Source: Charina bottae (lineage: Eukaryota > Chordata > Lepidosauria > Squamata > Charinaidae). From it: DNA of 64,000 bases. The translations under genes were made by a program, and so were the position numbers. The notes under the pieces were generated by a model. It was not told the DNA's origin and searched no databases. It saw only the letters and a list, made by a program, of their open reading frames with translations. The stretch spans positions 648,501 to 712,500 of the forward strand of contig JALMGJ010000062.1 in assembly GCA_023362775.1 (NCBI GenBank). The letters are read 5' to 3'. Shown one piece after another: positions 32,283 through 43,900 of this stretch. Positions within the stretch are counted from its first letter, which is position 1; each line of letters starts with the position of its first letter.

Positions 32283-35200
32283 TATGTTAGCCTCTCTTCC
32301 CGGGATAGCCCAGCTACTTCCATTTTTCCTAAGGCTGTAAATAGGGAAGTGGATGCAACTGTGTTAGCAACCAGGGGAATGTTTGAAGTCCTTCAAGACG
32401 TGTTTCTGCACAGGTGTGTATGTGTGTGTAAAACAGAGCTACCCAGAGGGGGGGGAAATTGGGTGGGTTGTGTAAAACAACAACAATAACCACAACCTTG
32501 GTAATGGTCTCAAACAGCAAGAATATTGGATCCACTGTTTCCCTAGATCCCTGTCTGGTTGGTGGGGTTTTCCTCCAGCAGATTCCCATGCAGAATAATT
32601 TGCTAGGATGCAATGAAAGGGTAGGAAGGTCACGGATATTCTGGCGTGGCCCGGCGGGATGAGGGGAGCCGCCCGCTCCTTCCAGATTCCCGGGGTCTGC
32701 AGGCTTCGAAAGAGGGAACGCATTTAATGGAGCAGAGGAAGTGTAAAATGGGAAGGTGCTTGGATCGCCCATCCAGGCAAGCTAACAACAGAGCGATAAC
32801 GAAGTTGGCAAGCAGTCGGCAGCAGCTGCCAGTTCATTACGACGGGCCTGCTGCATCTAATTTGGATCAGACAGCTCCATCAGAACAGGGGAAGCTCACA
32901 TGCTAATCCACTGCATGTGTGCATGTGTGTGTGTGTGTGTGTGTTGCGTTATCAGAGTTACACAAAGGGCAGAGGAGCCCTGGTGCTTGATTTGCAAGCC
33001 TCCGCCGTACGCCAGGGAGGCGCTTGGCACGAGCCAGCTCTCTGGGCAAGGAAGGAGAAAGGCCCGGTCCGGCTAATTGAACCGTTCTGAATCATTTTAC
33101 AACTTGGAATCGATGAAGCCAGGTGGGAACAAAAGGCTGCATAAAACGCTGGTTTTGTTTGTTTGGAAAGTAGCAATCCATTGTTAGCGGGAGGGAACGA
33201 AAGTGGCTTAGAGAGGAGCGTTTTTCTTGTCTAATTCAAATTCCACGCTGGAACAGGGAAAGGCAAACTTCCATGGCTGGGGAGAGGCACTTAAGTATTT
33301 ACGGAGGAGGAAGAGAAATCTGAAAGCCGTGGGCATTAAAGGAACAGTGAGAGCTTGCCTTGCACGTAGGAGCTTTCCCAGAGTTTAGGTTTTGCTTCCT
33401 GGACCACCACTGGCTCCCGAACCTCGATGTGGACTGCCCTGAGCTTCATTGGATTCTCAACTTGACTTTCTCCCCAAAAAGCTGGACCCAACACAGACTG
33501 GGGCAGAGTAAAGTACAGCCAGGACAGTCATGCTTTGCCAGAAATATCCCTTCCAAGAAAAAAGAAGCAAGGTGGAGCCACAAAGAAGGACGGTTGGGTG
33601 GAGATGGATGATGCTATGATTTTTTGAAGGAACTTCGATGGTTCTCAATGGAGACACCCCACTGGTCATTTTCCTGCTGGTGTTACCTTCAGATGGTTCT
33701 AGTTTAGAGCTGGGGAATATTTGATGGCTGCTAAATACTCCTGAAGTCTCCATCCATCCCTAAAAAGTGACAGGAGCTGGAGCTCCATGGCAAGATGGGA
33801 CAGTGATGATGAAGATGAAGATGATGTTGATGTTGATGTTGAAGATGTTGATGTTGAAGATGTTGATGTTGATGTTGTTGATATTGATTTCCTCTGTTCT
33901 TTGAAGAAATGGTATTTCCCCCCTTGCCACCTTTCTAAAAAAACCTACATTCTACCTATTGTAAAGCCTTAGCTACATTTGGAGGCATGTTTTCTACCTC
34001 AAAAAAGCAGATTTCGGCAATCGGTGAGATGAAATTGGGCAGCTCTGTCCCAGATGGTTTGAACGGGTGGCAAGCAACATGCCCCTCTCCTGCGATCGTG
34101 TGAGCGAATGCAAGTATGCAACCCTATTCATACAAAGCTAAGAACAAGCCAACTTCTCCAAAAAAAAAAAGGTGCAAAATACAGTATTTCTTGGTCCTGA
34201 TTTACTATTTCCTGTGGCCAACCACATTGAGACTTTCTTTGCAAAATAAATAGGCAGCTTCAACGTGGAGACCGGCTTGGACCTGCAGTGCTTCCAATGG
34301 TAGCATTTTCCCCCAAGCATTTCTGGGGAAAAAATGTCTGCCTTCTGAGCAAGGGGCTGTGGAGGAAGAATTCTTGGTTGAAAAACAAAGTACCCTGAAA
34401 AAAAACAGCCTGTCCCTGGAAAGGAATGCCTGGGAAGGAAGAGGGATGAAAAAGCTGATCGTTCAAGGGAAGCCATAGGCGATGGTTAGCCCTTGAGAAG
34501 TGAATAATCCTTACGAAATATTAAGCCTGAAAGCTCCCAAGTGATGAGAAAGGCCTCCCAGCATCTCTTTCTCCTCCTCCTCCTCGAATCTGCTGGGCGG
34601 ACCTGGGCGGGTTTGATCACCCAGGACGTTTTGGCGCTTAGGATGGGTGCAAAACTCACACAGAACAAGGGGTTGGGCCTGCATCTTCCTCGTTGTTCTT
34701 TCCAGTCATGCAACGGAAATGTCGGAGGAGCAGACAGCAAACCCAGCACGCTCTTCCTTGCTTTCACAGCCCATAAACTCAGCTTCTGCCAATTTGGGGC
34801 GAGGGCACAGCCCAGGAACGAAGCCAACACAGTTTGGGGCAAAGGCGGCATCTCGGCTCGTTCCCCACCCCAAAGCCTTTGCAAGGGTGCAGGATTAGAC
34901 CCACGACCTCAGTGGGCGGTGTTCCTAGCAGCTCTGAACTGCTCTATTCCTCCGTCTTTAGCCACAATCAGTCGCCAACTCAGGGAAACTCCTCCATTCT
35001 TCCTGCCTGAGCACCGCTTTCAACAGCCCTCTCTGAGAATGAGGGTAATTCTAAAGGAAGACAACATCTCCCGTGAGTCAATCTTCATTCCCGGTGACAG
35101 ACTTTACAGACACATCTGTGCCATTTTTTGGCGGCTCTTCCTTCTCCAGGGCTGATTTTTTCAATTTCCCAGGGTCGTCTAAAGCCCGGGCGTTCCTGTG

Positions 35201-36778
35201 ATCGCCCATCCAACGACTCACCAACCTCAACCCGACTTAGCTTCTTTCAGATCAGCCCAGGTTATCTAGACGGTGCCAGCCACCTAGCTGGTCGGGTCCA
35301 TAAGAGTTAGTTTCATGTTGTCGTCCCCCCCCCCCCCTGCAAAGAGGATATCAGCCCGGTGTGCTGGCAAAGACAAGTGCTGAACAGCTGAACAGCTGTG
35401 CCATCTGCATGATTGCACCAAATATTTGCTTGCAAACATTGTGGGTGCCTTTACCCCCCACCCCCTTCCTAAAACTCCACGGAGGAGATGTGGAAATTAC
35501 AGTTTTACAGCTATTTGTAGCTGTTTGCTGTGGGATGGGGCCTCGTTTCACAAGGAAAAATGATTTCCTGAGAAGGTTGAACACCTTGGTAATGTTCTTT
35601 GTGCGCACAAAGACCTGCAAATCTTTAGAGAAACATCGATGATGCTTGCGGCAAGTTCCCCCCCCCCCCTTCTTTGCAATATTTTGGTTTGCTGCTTCCC
35701 ATCAGTTATACAAATTGAGGAGAGAGTCGCAAAGGAAAAGCAAAATTGAGCGCTCTATAGAACCCCCCCCCATTCCTAATTAAGGAGGGTTGAGGATTTC
35801 CTTATTTTAAAAAATTGGCTGTACTAATATGTGCAAATGTCTTTGAAAACAAGGCGGGAAGCTTGACATTAAAAGAAAAGTTAATAAGAGAGAGCAGGCT
35901 ATCAAAATCAGTTTGAACTGGGCACTTTAAAAATACTTATTGTGATGAATTAGAATTGCCCCCCCCTCTCTTTTTTCCGGACTTTCCTCACCTTTAGGAG
36001 CTGTATAGCACACTGTAATTATCTCTGTGCTGGGAACAGCAGCAGATGCCAAATTAATTTGCTCCGTGCACAGGGGTGAGAATCTCATTCAGTGCAATGT
36101 TTAAAAAGACCCCCCCCCAAAAAAAAATGGAATTCAGACAATCCTTAAACGGGTACGAAAGAGTTTTTAAAATCGGCATATGGAAAAAGGCTAGCGATTC
36201 CAAATTAATGCCCGGTGACATCTGCAATTGTTCAGAAGCCATGGTTCTCCCCTGTAAAAGTGGCTTCTTCTTTTCTTTCTCTTCCCACCTTATGCTCAGG
36301 GTCCTTGGGAATTTCTTCCGCATCTCTCCTTGAAGGAATTTTTGGAGATTTGAGCAAAATGTGACGGCAGGGTGGCTGCAGATCGTTGGAGAGAGGACTG
36401 TGCAATGAAAGATGGGAAATTCACATGCACCCCGTTGGCCACTGCAGCTCATCCTCACACCCCTCTAACGACAGTGCCAAGGCGCCCTGTTGACCATTTT
36501 TATTCTCTTAAACTTGCGTTGACTTATCTGTAACTCAGAGCAGGGGCAGCTGAGTTATCTTTAGCTGTTCCAGTCCTCTTCTCCTGACGCTACTTTTGCC
36601 ACGGACGTGATCTACAATCACGTAGATTCAGTGATAGATGGGACATTCGCGTGCTCCTTTCAACAATGTGATTGACGATAGAGTCAGGGGTGGGATCTGC
36701 CCAGGTCACTTGGTCACTTAAGACCAAGTCTGGCCACTGGTTACTGTCCCCTGTGGCCATTTTGGCTTGTGTTGTATT
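32283..36778. other. Unassigned 4.5-kb stretch
   Basis: The longest stretch here without a recognisable repeat. It holds a (GT)n tract at about 32918-32945, a GATGTT/GATGAAGAT tract at 33806-33885 and C runs at 35325, 35660 and 36110. A 204-codon plus-strand frame at 34541-35155 begins with a hydrophobic stretch, but codon use and composition look random and no motif is present. Confidence 0.35.
33806..33885 (+). repeat. GATGTT/GATGAA trinucleotide-type repeat
   Basis: Imperfect hexanucleotide array that reads as an Asp/Val/Glu-rich frame. A simple repeat is the economical explanation. Confidence 0.85.
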
Positions 36779-38150
36779 GTTTTGTTGTTGATGTTCAGTC
36801 GTTTAGTCGTGTCCGACTCTTCGTGACCCCATGGAGGCCTTCCTGTCCTCCACTGTCTCAGGGAGTTTACTCAAATTCATGTTCGTTACATCAGTGATGC
36901 TATCTAACCATCTCATCCTCTGCCGTCCCCTTCTCCTTTCGCCTTCAGTCTTTCCCAGTGTTAGAAGGTAATCTTACCAAGGTTCGTCCCAACCCGGGAA
37001 TGAATAGACACAGGCAGTTGCTGGAACAGAGGTTTGCAGGTTTATTCCCAAGAGCATATGCAGAGTACAAAGTACAGGGTATGCTGGTTGGAAGGTGGCC
37101 ACACCTGTATTTCCCCCACAGGCCATTTATATAGGAGAGCTTGGTCGTTGCTATGCAAAGGTGTTCCCGCCCCCTAGGAACCTGAGAGAAGTGTAATTTG
37201 CCGGATTTCAGAGAGGAGGCGCTCTGTGGTTGGGCCCCCTGCTGTTTGTGTTTCCTGTCCCTGTTCCCTGCGGGCTGTGGCTTACTTGGAATGTGCATCT
37301 TGGAAGGAATCTATTGTTATTTGATTATGGAGATCTGTTTGGCTGGGGAAGGAGATCTACCTGAATGGGCTGGCTAAGTTCTGTGAATGAGCTGACCTTT
37401 TGTGTTCCAAGCTTTCCAATTGAATCGGAAGGGAATCCTTTGTCTGAGCAGTTGGGCTTCCGTTTCCATCTTAATCTCTGGCATTATCAAACTCATTCTA
37501 TTTTGTAACCTTTTTTAACAATTGGGGCTTCCTTTACACGTTCTGGAGGAAGACAACATGGAGGGCAGACAGTGTTCTGGGGGAAGATCCCAACACCAGC
37601 ATCACGGTCTTTTCCAGGGAGTCCTCTCTTCGCATTAGGTGGCCAAAGTATTTGAGCTTCAGCTTCAGCATCTGTCCTTCCAGTGAGCAGTCACGGTTGA
37701 TTTCCTTTAGGATTGACTGATTTGACCTCCTTGCAGTCCAAGGGACTCTCAAGAGTCTTCTCCAGCACCACAGTTCAAAAGCATCAATTCTTCGGCGCTC
37801 AGCCTTCCTTATGGTCCAACTCTCACAGCCATACATTACTACTGGGAAAACCATAGCTTTAACTATACAGACCTTTGTCAGCAAGGTGATGTCTCTGCTT
37901 TTTAATATGCTGTCTAGGTTTGCCATAGCTTTCCTCCCAAGGAGCAAGCGTCTTTTAATTTCATGGCTGTAGTCACCGTCTGCGGTGATCTTGGAGCCCA
38001 AGAAAATAAAATCTGTCACTGCTTCCATTTCTTCCCCTTCTATTTGCCAGGAAGCGATGGGACCAGATGCCATGATCTGAGTTTTTTAAATGTTGAGTTT
38101 CAAGCCAGCTTTTGCACTCTCCTCTTTCACCCTCATCAAGAGGCTCTTGT
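36779..38150 (-). mobile_element. BovB LINE 3' portion, split by a solo LTR
   Basis: The two parts, 36779-36958 and 37596-38150, join to one BovB C-terminal segment (FLGSKITADGD, CESWTIRKAERRRIDAFELW, LKYFGHLMRRED) and tail. The interruption is the LTR at 36959-37595. Confidence 0.92.
36959..37595 (-). mobile_element. Solo LTR (ERV or gypsy type) inserted in BovB
   Basis: 637 bp with TGTTAGAAGG at the left and CCCAACA at the right (plus-strand view) and a 4-bp target duplication CCAG at 36955-36958 and 37596-37599. The BovB sequence on both sides gives the pre-insertion site. On the minus strand a TATATAAATGG box (about 37130) precedes an AATAAACCTGC signal (about 37040), as in a retroviral-type LTR. 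No internal coding region accompanies it. Confidence 0.85.
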
Positions 38151-38235
38151 GTTGTAGGAGAGACCAAACATTTGGCTTCCATTGAGGCATCATGCCAGCG
38201 TCTTATGTAGACGGATGTAGCCCTCCAAAGGAAAG

Positions 38236-38485
38236 CTAGATGCTAGTTGATTTATTCTCCGTAGCACTTGTGGGTAGGACAAGAAGCAATGGGTGGAAGC
38301 TCGTCAGAGGGAGACCCAACCTGGAAACAAGGAGGAATTTCCCGACAGTGAGAATTATTAAGCACTGGAACAGCTGGCCTCCCGGAGTGGTGGGTGCTCC
38401 ATCGCTGAAGGTTTCCAAGAAAAGATTGGACAACATTTTCTGCCACAGAGTGTGGCTCCAGGGCGCTGGTTCCCGTCAAGTCTGA
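38236..38485 (+). mobile_element. CR1-like LINE 3' coding end
   Basis: Translates to LFSVALVGRTRSNGWKLVR, then KHWNSWPPGVVGAPSLKVSKK, the pattern of the CR1 ORF2 C-terminus (LFS...HWN.LP..VV..PSL..FK). Slightly degraded and without the octamer tail. Confidence 0.7.
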
Positions 38486-39150
38486 TTTCCTTGCCTACAT
38501 GTTCTTAAACTCTGGTTTAATGCACAACAAGCTTTTGCGGCTCCCTTGGATTGTTGGGGTGGCAGGAGCCATCGAGAGAGCGCTAACTCATTGGCCTGCA
38601 GTGTTGGAGAGAACAACAATTTGCAGGTTGGAATTACACTCTTTATTGCAGCATCACACACACACACGCACGCATGCACGCACACCCCTCACCAATGAAG
38701 AAGTGAAGGAAAAGCACAACGTAGGGCCAGGGTGCCCTCGGATTTGCAAAGCGGGACAGCAATCCCCCCTCATCCAAACTTTTCCTCTGTGGAATATTTC
38801 AGTCAAAACAAGGCTTTCCCTACCGGTTCTCTTTCAGTGTGATGGGAGAAAATGGCTCTGGCAAGGCAGTTTTGAGGACTCCCTTGTTGGTGGAAGGTGC
38901 TGAAAAGCTTGAATGGATTCACTGGCGGCAGAACTAACAACACACAGCTGGCAGCAGAGGTCTCGGTTTCCTTTCCCAGCTCAAGTCGACCTTCTGTGCT
39001 GCACAGGGTTCTCAGCCTCTCCGCAAAGTGTTAGGCCCCCTTGAAAGCACAGGTCTAGTCCTCTTTCAAAAGAGCACTAAACACGTGTTCAGAACAAAGA
39101 GGTCTAATGCTGCTCCACCCAGAAGGGGCAGCCCCAGTAGGCATCTCAAA
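38486..39150. other. Unassigned spacer with short CA repeat
   Basis: A CACACA/CACGCA tract at about 38655-38690. Nothing else recognised. Confidence 0.35.
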
Positions 39151-39706
39151 GACTCATAGAATGATACTCATAGAATGATACTCATAGACTCATAGAATGA
39201 TACTCATAGAATGATAGACTCATAGAATGATAGACTCATAGACTCATAGAATGATAGACTCAGACTCATAGAATGATACTCATAGAATGATAGAATGATA
39301 GACTCATAGAATGATAGACTCATAGACTCATAGAATGATAGACTCATAGACTCATAGAATGATACTCATAGAATGATAGAATGATAGACTCATAGAATGA
39401 TAGACTCATAGACTCATAGAATCATTGACTCATAGACTCATAGAATGATAGACTTATAGAATGATAGACTCATAGACTCATAGAATCATTGACTCATAGA
39501 CTCATAGACTCATAGAATGATACTCATAGAATGATAGACTCATAGAATGATAGACTCATAGACTCATAGAATCATTGACTCATAGACTCATAGAATGATA
39601 GACTCATAGAATGATAGACTCATAGACTCATAGAATCATTGACTCATAGACTCATAGAATGATACTCATAGAATGATAGACTCATAGACTCATAGACTGA
39701 TAGACT
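39151..39706 (-). repeat. CR1-tail satellite, 0.55 kb
   Basis: Irregular mixture of CATAGAATGATA-, GACTCATAGA- and CATAGAATCATT-type modules. On the minus strand these read ATTCTATGAGTC, a variant of the CR1 3' octamer repeat. It abuts the 3' end of the CR1 copy at 39707, so it is best read as massive expansion of that tail. Confidence 0.85.
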
Positions 39707-39935
39707 TGTCCTAGGTGCCATGGAGAATAAATTGACGCCCTCTTCCCTGTGGCAGCCCTTCAAGTCTTGGAAGACTGCCATCATGTCTCCCCTCAGCCTT
39801 CTCTTTGTTAAGCTGAACATACCCAGTTCCTTTAGCCATTCTTCATAGGGTTGAGCCTCCAGACCCCTTAACATCTTTGCTGCTCTTCTCTGCACTCTTT
39901 CTAGGGCCTCAGCATCTTGCATACTTTCTAGGGCC
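39707..39935 (-). mobile_element. CR1 LINE 3' coding end
   Basis: The minus frame encodes [21 protein letters not shown] followed by [12 protein letters not shown] and a [14 protein letters not shown] segment, a clear CR1 ORF2 C-terminus. It is 5'-truncated and terminates in the expanded tail at 39151-39706. Confidence 0.9.
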
Positions 39936-40680
39936 TCTTAGAAGGTAGAAGGAAAAGAACAACCAAGATGAAGAAGATCCAACCTGGGTACAGTTACAGA
40001 AAGTAAATTATTCCCATCTATTTGGACAAACCAGCCCAGTGTTTTTGTTTTTTTCTCCTCCTCTCTCTGTTCTCTATAAACTGCAAAGCATTGGCTGTCT
40101 AGCTATCAATCATTCTCAGCAATTTTGGGAGTCTGTTTTTGGATGAAAAGTAGAATCAATATGCTTTAAATAAAGGTTAATAGCCTCTGGATCTTCTCAC
40201 TGATGAAAGGGTTTGTTTTGCAAGCATGGCTAAAAAAAGTTTCCTCTTGCTGACGCCAAACCGTTTGGATCCGGTCCTCCTTCAGAGACTCATTCATAAC
40301 TGGATAGCTCACGCTTGCAGCAATGTTCTTCTGAACTCTGCTTCTTGTCCCAATGGAGACATTCCTTGCTAGCCGAGAAGCAATCCAAGACTCGTAGCTC
40401 TTGAATGGAAGGCTGATGATGCTGAAAAGAAAAGCTTCTTGTTTTCAAACTGGGTTGCAATTTGCTTGAAGTTGAAATGCATCCTACCCACCTCTGGCTG
40501 TAAGTTTGAGATTTAGTTCTCAGGCTCAAAACTGGGGACACAACGAGGCGAAGTAAATGACCTGTTGCGATTCTGGTTGCCATCTCCTTTAATCCCGAGC
40601 CTCCAGTGTGTGTGAGAGGTTCTGCCAGAGACATGGACAAACACTGCCAGAAATTACATCCAGGAAACAGTAGCCATAAC
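39936..40680. other. Unassigned spacer
   Basis: No feature recognised. Ends at the direct repeat bounding the 40.7-kb insertion. Confidence 0.35.
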
Positions 40681-40698
40681 AGGCAGTTGAGAGTTTCT

Positions 40699-41096
40699 TT
40701 TTGCCGTTTTATTTCCAGTTCTTTACATTCTTAAACTTATAGTTCATGTCTCTTTTGTTCAAAAAGGAAGGTAGACTCACCAGGTGGCCTTTCAAACTTG
40801 CTGTTCTGGAGACCTCTAATAGCCTTAGAATAGTAAATAAGCAATTTCTGAAAGTGATTAGAAAGTGAGGTTAGTGAACGCAGTGTCCTTTGAAAGGCCA
40901 CCCACGGGTGACAGCTGTCCTGCAGTCTTCTTGCGAGGAGCAGCCCTCTGGAGCACATGTGGGTGATCTCCTGTCCACTCCTTATCCGGAGAGGTTCCGA
41001 AAAACCGGTTTACTCACCAGTTCTTCGGTCTTTGCCGCGGTGTCAACTCCACTTTGCTGGAGACTTGTTCAGTTCGCCATACCTCCACTGGAAGTG
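40699..41096 (-). pseudogene. Retrocopy-like insertion of an unidentified transcript
   Basis: The 398-bp insert is flanked by a perfect 18-bp direct repeat (AGGCAGTTGAGAGTTTCT at 40681-40698 and 41097-41114), the hallmark of LINE-mediated insertion. On the minus strand an AATAAAA signal (about 40708-40715) lies about 15 bases before the end, which closes in a short A run. The internal frame has stops and I recognise no protein. It could be a retroposed noncoding RNA, a 3' UTR, or an unknown SINE or LINE tail. Confidence 0.55.
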
Positions 41097-41369
41097 AGGC
41101 AGTTGAGAGTTTCTAATGAGTAGGGACCATGATTCACAATTGATATCCAGTCAGATTCCATCTTTTAGTGTTCTGCAACAACACCCCCTCCCTGAAGAGG
41201 AGACATGGATGTCGACTGATGATGGATGTTCGTTTACATTTACAACTTACCTGCTCTGCCATCTCCTCACCCGTTCAGATAAATCCCCCAAGTTTGGCCC
41301 TCACTCTGACTTGGCTTTCGATCCCTAATCTGAGGAACAAACAACAATTGCATGGCCCTTGCTCTAAAA

Positions 41370-41537
41370 TGGCTTTGGGATGACATAGTGTGATTCTACT
41401 TGCCATGGAATAGGTGAGAGGGCAAACTATTATGGCCTTACTCTGGAGTAGCTGATATAATTGTGAGCCAACTGCAACGAAATTTCATTCTATTGTGCAC
41501 TTGTATAGTGTATAGTGGGATGACAATAAAGTTATTA
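41370..41537 (+). mobile_element. CR1/L3-like LINE 3' end
   Basis: GTGCACTTGTATAGTG, GGGATGACAATAAAG and TTATT directly precede a pentamer array. This layout matches reptile CR1/L3 LINE tails that seed AATAG microsatellites in snakes. Confidence 0.55.
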
Positions 41538-41592
41538 TTCTATTCTATTCTATTCTATTCTATTCTATTCTATTCTATTCTATTCTATTCTT
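41538..41592 (+). repeat. (ATTCT)n = AATAG pentanucleotide microsatellite
   Basis: About eleven perfect pentamers attached to a LINE 3' end. Confidence 0.95.
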
Positions 41593-41690
41593 CTTTTATA
41601 AAATTTCACACAGGAGTTGAGCACCTGTTGGGGTAATAAAACAAGTTGAGTTAAGAAAAGCGGGGAATGTCTGTTGAAGATATTCAAGTA

Positions 41691-42300
41691 CAGGTTGTCC
41701 TCACTTAACAACCACAATTGGGACTGGAATCTTGGTTGCTAAGCGAAGCAGTCATTAAGTGAATCTGACCCAATTTTATGACCTTTTCTGTGGCAGTCAT
41801 TAAGCGAATCACCGTGGGTGTTAAGCAAACCACGTGGTTGTTAAGTGAATCTCGCGGTTCCCCATTGATTTTGCTTGCCAGAAGCTGGCCGGGAAGGTCG
41901 AAAATTGATTATTTATTTATTATTTAGATTTATATTACCGCCCATCTCCTCCAACGGAGGACCCTGGGCGGTTCACAATAAAAACCATGATAAAACACAA
42001 TAGTAGTCAGGAGAACATCAATAAATAAATATTAAATCCAAGTGCAAAGATGTTAATACTAAAAAGGGTTTCATGGGATCAACCAGCCCCAGGAGGAACT
42101 GAAAATGGCGATCACGTGACCTCTGGATGCTGTGATGGTCATAAATGTGAACTGGTTGCTAAGTGCCCAAATTGTGATCACATGACGAGGGGGACACTGC
42201 AACTGTGTAAGTGTGAGAACCGGTCATAAGTCGGTTTTCTCAGCACCGTTGTAAGTCCGAAACATCACTAAATGAATGGTTATTAAACGAGGACTACATG
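41691..42300 (+). mobile_element. Tigger-like MITE, copy 6, with nested LINE tail
   Basis: TA-flanked MITE with both TIRs. The interior is interrupted at 41906-42100 by an L2/CR1-group LINE 3' end and resumes in register (GAAAATGGCGATCACGTGAC). Confidence 0.88.
41906..42100 (-). mobile_element. L2/CR1-group LINE 3' end nested in MITE
   Basis: ATTATTTATT tail, then ACCGCCCATCTCCTCC and CCCTGGGCGGTTCACA. A short GAAAAT target duplication is visible at 41900-41905 and 42101-42106. Confidence 0.8.
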
Positions 42301-42382
42301 TATTATTATTATTTATGCATACTTTTAGTTTTAGATCTCTGGGATTGGGAATTCAAATACAGAAGTAGAAATCACTATTGCA

Positions 42383-42418
42383 GATGTTTGGCCTTGTGTT
42401 CCAACGAAGCTTCCTCAG
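42383..42418 (-). ncRNA. Decayed hammerhead-ribozyme-like motif of PLE terminal repeat
   Basis: On the minus strand CTGAGGAAGCTTCGTTGG, then ACAAGGCC and AAACATC follow the CUGANGA / stem II / GAAAC-GUC order known for PLE hammerheads, but the GAAA and GUC positions are altered, so activity is unlikely. Confidence 0.4.
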
Positions 42419-42514
42419 CCCAGTATTGATGATCTGTGTGGAATTTGAATTCTCTGGGGTGGGTTGGTGATTGGAGGATTGGGAATGGGGGTTGTTGCAG
42501 AAGTTTAAGATCCA

Positions 42515-42595
42515 TGCATGTGGAGTCCCTCTTTTGGGGGAGATGGGCAGTGACGAAAATGGGTAGGTAGGTAGGTAGGTAGGTAGGTAGGTAGG

Positions 42596-42638
<43 letters not shown>

Positions 42639-42645
42639 ATAAAGG
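42515..42645 (+). mobile_element. LINE 3' end with (GTAG)n(ATAG)n tail, nested in PLE
   Basis: GAGTCCCTCTTTTGGGGGAG with ATGGGCAGTGACGAAAA precedes GTAG and ATAG arrays ending in AAATAAA. The same GAGTCCCTCTTTTGAGGGAG signature occurs at 45272. Confidence 0.6.
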
Positions 42646-43900
42646 TGGGCTTTCTGTAAATTTGGCTTTGCAGGCAGCCATCCTTCAGTTTAGTGGTGAG
42701 AATGTCTAGGAATGGCGGTGGGTTTTCTTTCCCTATCTCTATGGTGAATTTGATCTTAGGCATGTGGAATTAAGCCCACGAAGAGCGCTTTCCATTTTAC
42801 GTCCCTTCGGGATGACAGATATGTCGTTGGAATAACTGTTTTGGTTTGATCTTAGGAAGAGCCATGCTTCGGCGTTGCATAAGAGCTTCTGCCCTGTATC
42901 CTGAGATCGGGGACCGCTTAGCTGTTCCTGTGATTCATCTGTCAATGAAAGTAGGGTGTGAGGCCTAATCGTTCCATATGTTGGGAATCAAGATTTTGGA
43001 GTGTTGTTTCCATGTTTTGTTTTTCTGTTGCAGTTTGTGGATAGTTTTTTCTCTCCCCCTGGGTAGTACTGATGCGAGCATTGCAGTGACATCAAAGAAT
43101 GCCACGGTTTCACCTTTCTCTATGTTAATGTCTTTGATCCTGTCCAAGAATTACTGTAGATGGGTGATGCGATGGACGGTTTTAATCTGTATTGTGTGCC
43201 AAAGTATCCTATGGAGTTCTTTGCAGATTCCAGAACTGAGGGGATTGGGCAATGCGATGAGAGGTTGCAGTTGTCTCTTTTATGGATTTGGGGGCATCCA
43301 TAGAAGTTAGCTAAACTGGGGTTTCTGGATCTCATTCTTTGTAGTTTCTGGGAGGTGATCTGCTCTTCTTTGGAGAGGACACGGCTATAAATGTGTAGTT
43401 TGGGGGTGGGGTTGTTCTGGACTCCATGGTAGGTTTTGGGGTCTCCAAGTAAGGTTTGCGCTTTGCGAATGTAGCCAGTTTTGTTCGTGACGACTGTCGT
43501 TTGCCCTTTGGCTGGCGTTATGATCTGAGTTTAGTTTCTTCGTGTCTTCCTCTTCTTGCTTGCTGGCTTGGATGAATTTTGAAGATGATGGTTGACCTGA
43601 GATCAGGGAAAGGCCCGAACTGTGCAAGGCTGCTTCCAAATCAGCTACGAAATCTGAGATCTCTGCATTTCCAGCGTTGAAATCCAGTCCTTTTTGCAAG
43701 CGGTTCGTTCCCTCTGGAGAGTCCTCCATCCAAGAGGTTTACAGTTCTCCTTTCGTGGTTGGACTGTAGTCAATTTTACCTCCAGGCGAGTTCACCGTAC
43801 CTGCCCTGTGATTTGCTCCCTGTGCAGTTAATGATTTGCAGGGCTCTGTCGAGATGGGTTTGTGCAGGCGTTCGTTGCCGGAGTCGATTTTAGAGTTGTA

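Larger units (their letters stand above)
42353..43900 (-). pseudogene. Penelope-like element (PLE) relic
   Basis: Broken minus-strand frames in order: RLQKGLDFN (about 43690), a FYGCPQIHKRD motif (about 43290, compare LPKIHK of PLE reverse transcriptases), AFFDVTAMLASV (about 43110, compare the FDVTALFTSV motif) and PPFLDILTTKLKDG...YRKPT (about 42720-42650), the conserved PLE block preceding the endonuclease linker. Several frameshifts and stops make it dead. A LINE tail with a GTAG/ATAG microsatellite is inserted at about 42515-42645. Downstream in element orientation is a decayed hammerhead-like motif (42383-42418). Confidence 0.7.

Noticed and set aside
34541..35155. 204-codon frame with an N-terminal hydrophobic stretch
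   Set aside because: No domain, no codon bias, no flanking splice or promoter context; length is compatible with chance in GC-balanced DNA.
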